Shown: positions 1 through 11,039 of the stretch, piece after piece
Layout: every line of letters begins with the position of its first letter
Position numbering within the stretch: the first letter of the stretch is position 1
Assembly (NCBI RefSeq): GCF_016808095.1
Contig: NC_068974.1
Coordinates: 21,064,825-21,128,824 of the forward strand
Direction: 5' to 3'
Origin: Vigna angularis
Lineage: Eukaryota; Streptophyta; Magnoliopsida; Fabales; Fabaceae
DNA length: 64,000 nucleotides
Made by a program: the position numbers and the translations under genes
The notes under the pieces: model-generated
Database searches by the model: none
Told to the model about the DNA's origin: nothing
Seen by the model: only the letters and a program-made list of their open reading frames with translations

Positions 1-600
1 ATGCATGATCGCCCTCAAATTAATTAAGAATGTACTTTAATTAATTTGAAACTTGAACAATAATCAAATGAACAATATCTATGGATAATCGATGATGAAT
101 CTATCTTGGGAAAGCAGTGGAATTAGCCTATTTCATCATAATTGTTTTTAAGTTTCTTATTTGTTTTTCATACATTCTCTAAATATCACTTTTATTATTG
201 AGCATTGCATAGCATTCATAAGAGTCAAATATTGAAAAGCAATTTTGTATTCATTGGGAGACGACTCAGGGTTGTTGAGCCTTTGGCAAGTGTACCAAAT
301 CGTTCAAGTAATATATTCATTGGGAAAGCTCAGCGGCAGAATTCCAATGACAGAGCTCTCAGCTCCACCCCAACTGCACCTCAGCGGCAACATTCTAGAG
401 AGCAGATAGCTCAACTGCACCCCAACTGAACCTCAGCTACAACATTGCAGAGAACATATAGCTCAATCGTAGCCCAGCTGCAGCCCAACTACAACATTCC
501 AAAATTCTCTCTTTTTGTTTTGCTTGCTTTTGTGGTTGGTTAAGCTCTATACATTAGTGGAGGTTCTTCTAAGCATAATATTAGCTACAAAATAAGGGGA
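1..600. repeat. Degenerate ~50-bp tandem repeat in an unidentified TE remnant
   Basis: About three imperfect units of roughly 50 bp lie at 361-500. Each runs from AGCTC through CCCAACTG and CCTCAGC to ACAACATT, and the units differ by several substitutions and small indels. The sequence just upstream (about 255-320) has wording typical of plant retroelement leaders (a GGGAGACGACTC stretch and a GCAAGTGTACCAAATCGTTCAAGTAATA-like stretch), which I take as weak evidence for a decayed element. The open frame across it is short and low-complexity, and I do not call it a gene. Confidence 0.45.
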
Positions 601-1335
601 TTAGTGATGATATTATATATCAATATAGCCCAAAACACACTTATTTATAAAAGAAAGATAAAAGAGAGGATTAAGCAAGTTTCAAGCTTGAAAAAAGTTG
701 ATTTTGCTACTAAAATAATGCTTAGATAATGGTAAGAATAAGCTTTATCAAGGGTTACTTTAACCCTATCTACTTTCTTGAATACTACTTGACAATACTG
801 AAGTTGCCTTGAAAAGTAGTATTAATTTGATAGTTTCAACGACAGCGTATCACCTCCTTAGATGTAGATGAAATTGTCCGCTTTGATCTGATTTTCTTAT
901 TTAAATTATTTTTTAGAATTTTTTTAAGTTATTGAAAATATATTTTATATAAAAGTAAAAACATATTGAATTATTTTAAATTTATGAAAATTGTAAATAT
1001 TTTATATTTTATGACATTATATAAATAAAATTAAACAACAAGATTCATTGTATAACTCATTTTTAACATTTTATTAGACTTTGAAGGAGAAGAAAATTTT
1101 TCAAAAGTCATCGCTTATAACGAAAGTTATGATCTATAGAAATGGTAAAAATACAAATTTATTTAGAAGATTAGATTTATGATGAAGAATATTACATGGA
1201 TTATCTACTATTTTAAAATTCTATACATATTACATAAAAAGAAAATTGATAAAAAAGTAAAGAAAAAGACACATTTATTTATTATTGTTTTACAAATGAT
1301 TCTCACTAAAATTATAACCTTAAACTCACCGGTTG
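601..1335. other. AT-rich intergenic stretch, nothing recognised
   Basis: Long A/T runs, no reading frame of note, no terminal repeats and no RNA gene that I can support. Confidence 0.6.
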
Positions 1336-1339
1336 GAAT

Positions 1340-2190
1340 TGTTTGAAAGGAAAATATGGATGAAACGAGAAGTTTTTAGGCGGAAAGATACTAAATTTGA
1401 TAAGAGAGCATAAGTTGCAAATGAGGAAAGAATACGAAAATTAAGAAATAATTGGATATTGCTAATAAGATAAAATTATTGGATAAAGAGTTTCCATATA
1501 CTAGACCTATTAAGAAAATTGTTGTAACGTTGTCAGAGATATACAAAACATCAATTATTTCGTTGGAATACACAAAAATATTCGTTTACAATTACTTTGA
1601 CATAAGTTATATATACATGTATTACAAGCATTAGAACAAGAGATTAGTGAGAGAAAATTGTAGAGTTAAAGGTACTTTACACAATATTTACTTACTAATG
1701 GAAGTGTTTTCAAAGTAAAGAACTACAAAGTAAATACAATAAAAACAACAAAATGTAGAAAAGATATTCAAATACCAACGTTCTCAAGAAGATGTCAAGA
1801 TTAAATAGGATAAATTAGAAGATGAATTACTTCTTACAACATAATGTGTTATAACCAATAAATCTACAAAAAAAAAAGTTATATTTTAAATAGTGGTTGT
1901 ACAAATCACATAACTCATGATTGAGAACCTTTCAAAGAACTCAACAAATATGATATTTTTAAGGTAAGAATTGGGAATAGATAACAACTTATTGTGAGAG
2001 ATATAAAAACATTTGAAATTACAATTCATCCAGTTGTTAAATTAATTATTTTATGTCATTTTGTAAGTGTTGTTCAACTTTTAGAAAAATGTTAGATGGT
2101 GTCCTTCGCTATCAAAGTGATTAAAGATGCAAACATTCGTGAAGAACCACACTTTTAACATTCATCAAAGGTCAAATATCATTATTATAG
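1340..2190 (+). pseudogene. Ty1/copia gag-protease remnant
   Basis: Conceptual translation in shifting frames reads like the C-terminal half of a copia gag (around 1455-1600: residues resembling ANKIRLLGEEF, then KIVVTLSEIY and ISLEYTK, the usual spacing of the gag UBN2 domain). The retroviral-type protease follows. Codons 1889-1921 read NSGCTNHITHD, where functional copia proteases have DSGCTNHMTHD, so even the active-site Asp is replaced by Asn. FKELNKYDIFKVRIGN follows, as expected after the protease motif. Stops and frameshifts are frequent and the 3' part (integrase, RT) is not recognisable. The MULE at 2282 interrupts the sequence just downstream. It is a dead fragment. No LTR was found for it. 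Confidence 0.75.
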
Positions 2191-2281
2191 AATTCACTAT
2201 AGATAATGAAGATGAAGTTGATAAAAAAAAATAAAATAAAGGATGTCAAATTGCACGAAGATCTCATTCATGAAAAAAAAG

Positions 2282-4180
2282 GGTTAAATATGCTTTTAGT
2301 CCCTGAACTATCATGTTATTTTGGGTTTCGTCCATGTTCGAAAGGTTTGTTCATTTTCGTCCTCTTAGTTAGGAAACTCGTATTTTTAATCCTTAAAAAG
2401 TAACAACGTTAGATTTTCTGTGAGATGGCTAACGGTAAGCCACGTGGAATGTCAACTTCCCTGATAAGTGTGTGCCACATGGCTCACCGTTAGCTAGGAA
2501 ACTTGTATTTTTAATCCTTAAAAAGTAACGGCGTTAGATTTTCTGTGAGGTGGCTAACGGTAAGCCACGTGGGATGTCAGCTTCCCTAATAAGTGTGTCC
2601 CACATGGCTCACCATTAGCCACCTCACAGAAAATCTAACGTCATTGCTTTTAAGGACTAAAAATACGAGTTTCCTAGCTGTTGAGATTGTTGATAGAGGA
2701 AGAACTGGTTTAGCTGAACCTACAATCTCAGTAATATCTGAATTTTTGATGATGACAACACATAATTAATAACACATGTGTATTTTGTGTTACATGTTTT
2801 ATGCTTACATTTTATATGAGTATATGAGAACATGATTGTGTTGATTGTTGTGTTGTTCATTGCATTTCATTGTGTTATATATGTGATTTTATACATGAAT
2901 GCATGACACATGTTTTTGGATGAAAAACCACAAGCACTATTGTTGAACTTTAAAATGTGTGGCAAAACAACAGTTTGAAATCGATTACATTATGGGGTAA
3001 ATCGATTAAAACTCGTGTATTTGCACAAACATTTTCAAGTGTGCTGTGAGAGTTTTTCAAAGAGAAAATTTTTCAAAACTTTGCATAACACTGTTGCATA
3101 ATCGATTGCATGCGATATGTATTCGATTAAGTTTGTTACTGTTTTGAAATCTGTTAATCCTTGATATAACTGTTACAATGGCTATATTTTTAAATATGTT
3201 GACCAAGCAATAAATGTTATTCGACTACATCAATTGTGAATTCAATTAAGTGCTTTGACTGTTACTATCTGTTATAACTGAATTGGTGTATTCGACTGCA
3301 TTAGTAGCAAAGTCGATTATGTTGCGTTTGATACAAGTTCATCTATATATTGACGCAAATTTGATTTCTGTAAGTGACTTTTGTGATTCTAACATTTTCA
3401 TATTCTTTTGTAGAAAAATGCAAAGCTTACAGAAAGAGAAAAAGCTCCAAGAAACTAGTTTGACCGTGGTGATCAACTAGGTGTAATTTCTTGAAGAGCA
3501 AGATTGTTGAGTTTTCAAAGTCTGATCTATCTGCACATTTGGGTGTCTACTGCAAGATCAATTTCTACAATCTGCTAAAGATTTGGTTGAGTTCCCGTTG
3601 TGATTACAGGAAGAAGGACGTGTTGCGTTCTTGACTTTGAGGGTGCCTCAAAGGGGTTGGACTGCAAGAGAGGGGATTCTTGCTGCTAGTCTATTTGTAT
3701 ACTGCCTATATTTTAATTAGAGAGTTAGAGTGGTGTTTTATATTTTTTACGTGAGGTCTCTATAAAAACCTTATTGTAAAAACCTTGATCTTTATAGTGC
3801 ATTGGCTTCCTGTGGTTGAAAGAACACTGGATGTAGGCTTGGCCGAACCAGTATAAAAACTCAGTGTTTGATATTTCTTATCCCTACTCTGTTACATTCA
3901 ATCGATTATACATTTTACGCATTCGATTAAATTTCCACTGTATTGAAAATCTTTTAACTTGCGTTTCAAGAAAAGTATAGAGGAATCTCTTTTGGTGAAA
4001 AAGATTTTGAAAGTTTTAAATTTTATACTTCACCAATTCAACCCCCCCTCCCCTCTTGGTGTGAGAAATTGAGCCATTCTATTTTAACGCTAACTAAGAG
4101 GACGGAAATGAACAAACATTTTGAACAGGAACGAAATCCAAAATAGCATGATAGTTCAGGGAGTAAAAGCATATTTAACA
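2282..4180. mobile_element. MULE-like DNA transposon (non-autonomous) with 9-bp TSD
   Basis: The ends are inverted repeats: 2282 onward (GTTAAATATGCTTTTAGTCC...) matches the reverse complement of the sequence ending at 4180 for about 90 bp. The element is flanked by the 9-bp direct repeat AAAAAAAAG at 2273-2281 and 4181-4189, the duplication length of Mutator-like elements. Because the repeat is an A-run, the duplication alone is weaker evidence than the inverted ends. The left part carries further inverted and direct copies of a block containing GTTAGATTTTCTGTGAG and CACGTGG (about 2360-2680). No transposase is present. A solo LTR (2679-4089) has inserted into it and makes up most of its length. 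Confidence 0.85.
2679..4089 (+). mobile_element. Solo LTR (copia-type) nested in the MULE
   Basis: The segment starts TGTTGAGATTG and ends after a CCCCCCTCCCCTCTTGGTGTG tract and TTTTAACG (the canonical CA end appears mutated to CG). It is flanked by CTAGC (2674-2678) and CTAAC (4090-4094). The uninterrupted sequence can be predicted from the other end of the MULE, where the reverse complement reads TTTCCTAACTAAGAGG, so CTAAC is the original target and the left copy carries one mutation. Repeated ATCGATTA/TTCGATTA words run through the LTR (about 2975-3310 and 3900-3930). No internal region remains, as expected after LTR-LTR recombination. Orientation + is inferred from the TG start and the C-rich end. 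Confidence 0.75.
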
Positions 4181-4189
4181 AAAAAAAAG

Positions 4190-4707
4190 AGGAGAAAGAC
4201 AAGAATTATTTATAAAAACAAAATAGGAAAGAAAGCATTAAAATGCAAGGAGGAAATCATTTAGCTTTTAAAAAATATTTTTAAATAAAGATAAAAATAT
4301 ATTAATTTTTTATTTAAATTAAAAAAATTCAGGTTAAAATTTGTAAATATTTAATAGTTTGTAACATTTTACTCGTAAATAAATAAAATAAAACTATGCA
4401 TATAACACATCTTTTTTCTCATATTTTAAAAATATATTTCGAAATCTCCAAATCTCAAAAATATTTTAATATTTCTGGTGTAGGATTACACTAAATTAAA
4501 GAACAAATAATAGAATGAATATGTATGAACGTTTTGGTTTAAAGATGATGCTACAGAATCCAAGTGTTAAAGACCTTTGAATTACCTTCCTATTTATAGC
4601 TAGTGGGGGTCAGAGGTTGAATAAAAACTTCTTAAATTTATGGATCTATTAAGATATGAAAAATAATATAAATTGTCCTTTTTAAGATATGATTGTCTTA
4701 TTTTTTT
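4190..4707. other. AT-rich spacer, nothing recognised
   Basis: No gene, repeat border or RNA seen. Confidence 0.6.
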
Positions 4708-4715
4708 CTAAAATA

Positions 4716-5252
4716 TAGAGGTGTCAAAATGGGCCTTTCGGCCCGGCCCACCACGAGTTGGTCACTTAGTGAGCCAATTCAATTCGGCTCATTTATTAGT
4801 GAGTCAGAAAAATTCGAACTCGACCCGACCCACCACGGTTAGTACGTAAATGGGTTGGCTCACTCACTCACTTAATTACAATATTTTTTAAATAAAAAAA
4901 ATTACAAATTTTCTATAATTCAAATCTAAACAAATTTCATTCCCAAATTACACTCCCAAGTGTTTAATTAATTTAGAAAATAATAAACTTAAATAATTTT
5001 TTCAAACAAAAACAAAATAATAAATATTTTTTTATAAAATTAAAATTAAATTTTAATAAAATAAAATTAGGTAGGTGGGGGGTTGGTGGCCAATCCAGCC
5101 CATCACTGGTTCAACCCGCATGAGCCGGGTTTAAATGAGCTAGGTTGAAATCTGACCCGCATAAAAAAATACAATTTTTTCAAACCCAACCCGGCTCAAA
5201 CCCGTGGTGGACCAGGTTGGTCCGCGGGTTGTGACCCATTTTGACAGCCCTA
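4716..5252. mobile_element. hAT-type MITE with 8-bp TSD
   Basis: The terminal inverted repeats TAGAGGTGTCAAAATGGGCC (left) and, read from the right end inward, TAGGGCTGTCAAAATGGGTC bound a 537-bp segment. A perfect 8-bp direct repeat CTAAAATA flanks it at 4708-4715 and 5253-5260, the duplication size of hAT elements. Subterminal regions are rich in GGCCCGGCCCACC/GGGTTGGCTCACT-like words and their complements, so much of the element can fold back. It has no coding capacity. Confidence 0.9.
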
Positions 5253-5319
5253 CTAAAATATTTATGAGAGATCTATTTTAATTTATCTATTACTATAAGT
5301 CAATCTAGAATCGACTTTA

Positions 5320-7100
5320 ATGCTTTGTTCACTTGGAGGAGAGGAATTTGGGGAGAGTGAGTGGATGGATTTGAGGGTGAATTAATTATTGTTTATTTGA
5401 GTGAATTCGGAGGTAAATGAGAGTAAATTTGAAAGTAAAGTTTATGAGAATTAGTGTAGAATTTTATTGATGTAACAGATAAAAAAAATTGTTTAATTGG
5501 TAGGAATTGAAGATTACCAAAATGTCCCTAGTTATTAAAGTAATATAAAATGATAGTTGTTAATGTTATATTTAATTGTAAAAAAGTTTATAAAGAGTAA
5601 AATATTAACATTAATTATTAAAATCAATTTTAATATTTAATGTTGTACCAATTATCCAATAGCATTGTCTCATAAACCACATCCGTAGGCACCGTTAGCC
5701 TTCAAGTACCATTCTACAAAAGAAAATTCAAGACAAAAACCAGTTTCTATTATCTATCAAAGCCTTCAAATCCATTACATTCATCCCCTCGATTCATCCT
5801 CCCAATTCCCCAATTTCTTTTTGGTTTGGAAACCTTTACCCAGCCATCGTAACCTTGATAGCCACAAGTAGCACCTCCACGAAGGACCACCGAGAACTCA
5901 TCTTCGAGCCATCATCAACCATCACGCTTCCATCTTTCACCATTTCTTCGCAAACCTACAAGCAAAAGCCAACTTCTTCCGCTGAAACCCAAGGTTCAAA
6001 TAGCCTCTCTACTAAAGCTTCATTATGCTTTAGACTTTCAAAATCATTATCACAACCGAAACAATAGCGAGTCACCACCGTGTCACTGGTTTGCTCGTTC
6101 CCCACCACTATCATATTCGCCGCCCATCACCGGTCATGGAGGACGTCGCCACCGTAGAACCTGCAAAACGCCACTGCTCGACCAATTGCCTTTGAGGACG
6201 CGGATTACGGCAGGTGTTGCCCTTTGCTGCGACACTTGTCGCCAAACCGCTCCAGATCGGCAAACCCTCCGTCGTCATGGCGCTTGTCACCAAACCCTCG
6301 CGCCATCGCTACTCTCTCGCCCTTTAATTGGACGTCGTCGCCGCTCCAGAGCTGCCATCTTCCTCGTGCCTCGCTCATCATCTTCAACATCCGTCTATCA
6401 CTTCCTGTTGCTTCGTGTCGTTCTCCACCTTCTTCGACTGCTTGAAGAAGCATGGGATGGAGTTGCTTCCTCCAGCATCACGGGTCATGGGCCAAGGGTG
6501 ATCGTCCACCATCAACACATTTCGGCCGTCCACCACCATGGAAACTCCACCTTTGTCAAACATCAAGCAGCCTCCACCTCCATGCCGCCAACCTTGCTGC
6601 TCGAAGGAAGCGAATATGAATAAGCTGGAACCGAATACTTGGCGTCAAAGTGAGGCGCACAAACATAGCAAACAACTGAATACATCGTTGTTCGAAGTGG
6701 TTCTGCATAGTGGGAACCGAATACCACTCCATGGTAACCGAATACATCTCCTTCGTCAAGTTATCTCAGACCTGGAACCGAATATCACTTGATGCGAACT
6801 AAATACAACGTCTTGTTGAATCCTGTGCAGGAGTGGAATTGGTTTTGTGTAAAAGCGAATCGATTACGTATATTAAACTCATACACAGATGAAATTTTAT
6901 AATACTATGAGGACACAACTTACTTTTTACCACTAATCCCTCCAAATCTCTCCCCCTTCATGGGTGATCAGAAAGTTCTCCATCTCACAAATATATCTTC
7001 ATGAATCGTTGCTTTTCCTCTCAAACGGAGACGCAATTCGTTTTATTCTATCGCTCGCAAACTTATATGAACAGTGTATTATGTTCATGTGAACACAGCG
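5320..7100. mobile_element. Putative MULE-like element with GC-rich interior
   Basis: The left terminus (5322 onward, TTTGTTCACTTGGAGGAGAGG then GGGGAGAGTGAGTGGATGG) is closely related over about 300 bp to the reverse complement of 51480-51825, so both are ends of one repeat family. The right side at about 6920-7095 has a related inverted word set (read inward, TGTGTTCACAT, later GGGGGAGAGATTTGGAGGG). I could not identify a clean target duplication, so the right border is approximate. The interior (about 5850-6800) is markedly richer in C and CG than its surroundings and has several overlapping open frames, none with a recognisable product. It looks like captured host sequence. The word AACCGAATA recurs at least four times between 6628 and 6785. 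Confidence 0.5.
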
Positions 7101-7109
7101 TAAAAGATG

Positions 7110-9830
7110 TTATGCTATTACAATAATTTAATTTTGCATATGATTATTATATAAAAGGAACAAAATTATAATTTAATAACAATTATAATAGATAAAACCT
7201 ATCTAAGAAAACCAACTGTGGATGTAAAGTTACTTTTCAAAATTTTATTTAAAATGAAGGGTTAATAACCTGAAACTATGTTCGTCCAAATAGAGCATTG
7301 AAAGAAACAGGCACACTGATTTTGACCCTTGCTTCCTCCAAGGTCTTCTCCATGTTTCGTGACAACAGATTAAAAAAACTAAACAACTATTCTAGAAAAG
7401 TGCTAGCAAAGTGGAACTTTGATTCTGAGCTACGTGTCATAATATAAGATTTACGTGTTGGCTAGCAAAAGAAAACTGGATAAGGTTAATTTTAAAAAGT
7501 ACATTCTGTTTAATATTTTAAGTTGTATTCATACATAATGCATATATTTTGACCATTCTAGAGAATCTAAGTAACTATTCCTCTTACGTCTTCACGAATA
7601 TTTTAAATTCTGAAAAGTTAAGAATTGACTAATTCCATTTCATGAGCAATGAACCAATGTATCTTCTCAATTGTATACTTTAAAAGAGAACTTTTTTAAC
7701 CCATTAAGCATATACACTTTTATCTAATAGTTTTGTGTTATGATAGCATCTATTAAAGAGATGGAACATTTATTATGTGCTAGTGCGTGATAATTAATAA
7801 TGTTTAATTTTAACAATGTGTTGAAATTAAAACGGTAGATTAATATGGATCGTCAATGTTAATTAGTCGTTGATGATGTTGGAAAATGTGATTCGTAGGA
7901 TACTTACTCTTCTTACTATTCTCTTCGAAAGCTTAAAAAAAAGTTATACAAAAACAATGGAAAAAACATGTTTTAATGAAAAGAAGTACGTTTGAAAGAA
8001 TGGTTTATTCAGCTTCTTTTGGGTTGAAATAGAGTTTTTACATGTCTTGAAACGTGTTTTCAAATATGCTATGAATCATTTTTGTCAAACAATGAAACGT
8101 GTTTCAAACCTGCTATGAATCCTTTGTTAAGGGAAATGTGTAGAATTAATACTCAATAATGAGTTTTAAGCATGTTTGTCAATTTTTTAACTACTTTTTA
8201 CACGAAAAATTATAAGAAAATTTATAAACTCTTTGTACAGTCCAAATTGTTGAATAATATTGTATAAAAAAACTATTTTTTATTTGTACAATTCGAAACG
8301 TATTATTTACTTTTTTAATTTTAAATATCTGTATTTGTCTTTTGAAAAAAAATTGGATAACTCAGCACTACGCCTTTAAACAAAAACAGCATGAATACAG
8401 GCTTCGGATTGAAGAAGAAATATGAAACAAAACAAAGGTCCATTTGCTTTCTGCACCCCATAAATACTAACGCAGCTGCATAATTTTGATTATTTGTTCT
8501 AAAAAAGTTCAAAATAATTTTTTTGAAATTTGCATAATAGAGTTTTCAAAATAGAACTTTTGGAAGAGAAATTCTACAATTATATTTTTTGAATAAATTT
8601 TCATGTCATAGAGACCCTTTTCAGAACGAAGGAATGAAATTTTCAGAATAAACAATTAAATACATATAAGATACTTTTCAAAACAGAGTTTTAGAACAAA
8701 CTTTTCCAAATGCATCCGTCAAACTTAACTCAACATTTTAGTCTCTTATTTCAATTAAATTAGTCTGAGAGTCGATCGTCCTTCTTTGTTCTGCTTTATA
8801 CTTCGATCATCTAATTTTCTTCAAGACCGCAATCTATTCCAATGAGTTGACCTGCAGAAGACACTCTGACGTTCAAGTCAGATATATTTCAGGTCACTAT
8901 TTTATTAAGATAGAAAATGATGTCTTTACCTGAATATTAACCCTAAATTTATAGGACTTATAGTAATCAAACTTATTAATTAATCATTAATATTGTATAT
9001 TCATATTTGATATGATATTCAAACCATTAATATCTGCTAATATATCTGCTAACTGTCCATAAATGATCATTAAATATGATAAGTATATTTCATATAAATA
9101 CTTGTTGCGGCAACATCTGCCACATGGGACAGCAGAAAGGGTTTTTTTAATCATTTTGCTATAAGTATGCGGGGTGCAGGAAGCAAAAGTCGTATATTAA
9201 AAATGCGTATAGCCCAATACAATATAGAATCCAAGGAACAGTTTTTTTATGTTAGGGCTGCCTTTAAGAATGTAATAATGATTGTTCTTAGATTTGTTTT
9301 TCTTTCCAATATTTTCCATCCTAATTATTTTGTGTATTCATCTAAATAACGTATATTCATCCTTTTTTTTTATCTCTCTATTTTATTCACATATAAACAT
9401 GTATATCTAAACTCACGTTTCTCAAAACAATAACAAGCATATTGTGAAAAAATGAGAATTAAAAAAAAACAACTATTGTGGACAATATAAATACTACGTT
9501 ATTTAATTACATGCAAAGCCAAAAATTATAAGTGAGATACACTGTCATCTCAAATATCAATTTTATGACAATAAATTAAGGTTAAAATTGCGTAATAAAA
9601 ATCTGTGTTGTTGAATAAATTCATGAGACCTTTCCAATTTCTGGGTTTCAAGAAAGTGTCATGGACAGATGAAGGAATTAAGTTAATCTTTTTAATATTT
9701 TTATAATAATAAATTATTATATGATTAAGAATTATAAATAGATCATAGAAAATTTGACATAATGGCATGTGTTTAACTTTGGACAATTTTAATATTATAA
9801 TATTATTTTCACTTTATTAATAAAGAATTA
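7110..9830. other. AT-rich intergenic stretch with one short duplication
   Basis: No gene or complete element recognised. A 30-bp-scale direct duplication lies at about 8048-8075 and 8093-8121 (GAAACGTGTTTCAAA.. TGCTATGAATC). Otherwise the sequence is low-complexity A/T. Confidence 0.55.
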
Positions 9831-9839
9831 AATATGTTT

Positions 9840-10920
9840 TTATCTCTAATTAACTATCATACGGTTTTAGTTTATTTTCTATATTTTAATTTATTTTTAT
9901 CCTTTTCTTATAAAAACTCACAAATACTCACAAATGTAATCATTTGACACTAATGTGATTAAATTTTTTATAACATGAACAGTGTGCCACGTGTATTTAC
10001 AGGTATACAAATTTATGATTATTTTCTAAAATCGAAATTTACCTTCCTCGACTAAAGCAGATATTTTATCCGAAAGCATGGAGGAGCTCAAACTCCACAC
10101 ATCAACGACTATTGTGGTTTCCATTCCTCGCACAGCACACTCTTTCGTGTTCACTCATTCCTCTACCTCCATTCTTATTTGCATCTACACACTGATTTCA
10201 GCAGGTGCCGAAACAACAATAATAATAGTTACAAAACTCATCCTTTGTTTGTAAGAGAAACCATCCCATAGAACCCAAATTAAAACTTGATCTCTTAAGA
10301 AACCCAATAACAACAAGAAGATGATGATGAATCAATCAATATATTTCAAAGTAACTTATTCCACCAAACTTCATTCCAACCGATTGATCAACTTTCTCAA
10401 CTAATGATAGATAATATATACAAAAAACATCGAAGTGAGTACTTTATTATTTGTTAAATACTTTTAATTTAACATGAACTTGAGGAACTCTTTCATAGAT
10501 TTGAATATGAGAACTGAAAGATGTTCATGGAAAATAAAAAGGGAGATTTCAATCATGGAGAAAAAAACAAAAGGTGAAAATGATACAAAAATAGACCAAC
10601 TTAAGCAAATGATAAGAACATTATTAGTTTGTTATTTGTATGATTCACTTATGATATAACCTTAATTAAATTTTAAAATACTATTCAGGACGTCTTCAAC
10701 TTCTTTCATTCTAGAAAGCTGAAATAAATAAATAAAAACTATAATTAAAGGAGAAACCTATGATAGTCCAGGATAACATCATGGCACATCTGAAAAGTAA
10801 ATTAAGTAATTAGGATTTTTTTAATCTTGTTTTCTTTCATCTTATTCATATCCTTTTAAATAAGAAAATATCCATATTAAAATCAGATATTTAAATATTT
10901 AATAACTAAATTATTCAAAT
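9840..10920. other. Intergenic stretch; possible single MULE-type terminus
   Basis: At about 9832-9905 the words AAATATGTTTTTATC and AACTATCAT, followed further on by GTGCCACGTG, resemble the left end of the TIR family seen at 2282. No matching right end was found, so this may be a decayed terminus. About 10080-10400 is slightly more GC-rich, with no supportable gene. Confidence 0.3.
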
Positions 10921-10932
10921 TGAATATATATG

Positions 10933-11027
10933 TATATATATATATATATATATAACTAAATTCACACACACACGGACACGCACACGCACACGCACACGCA
11001 CACGCGCACGCGCACACTCACACACAT
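10933..11027. repeat. Compound microsatellite (TA)n then (CA/CG)n
   Basis: An uninterrupted TA tract at about 10933-10955 is followed, after 6 bases, by ACACAC/CGCACA alternation to about 11027. Both halves are alternating purine-pyrimidine. Confidence 0.9.
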
Positions 11028-11039
11028 CAGTGTAATCTA

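Noticed and set aside
1391..1634. Two opposite 60-codon frames
   Set aside because: The plus frame is part of the copia gag remnant and the minus frame its shadow.
6186..6623. 145-codon open frame
   Set aside because: Overlaps several other open frames on both strands in a GC-rich island, no recognisable domain, no splice or promoter context; described as captured sequence instead.
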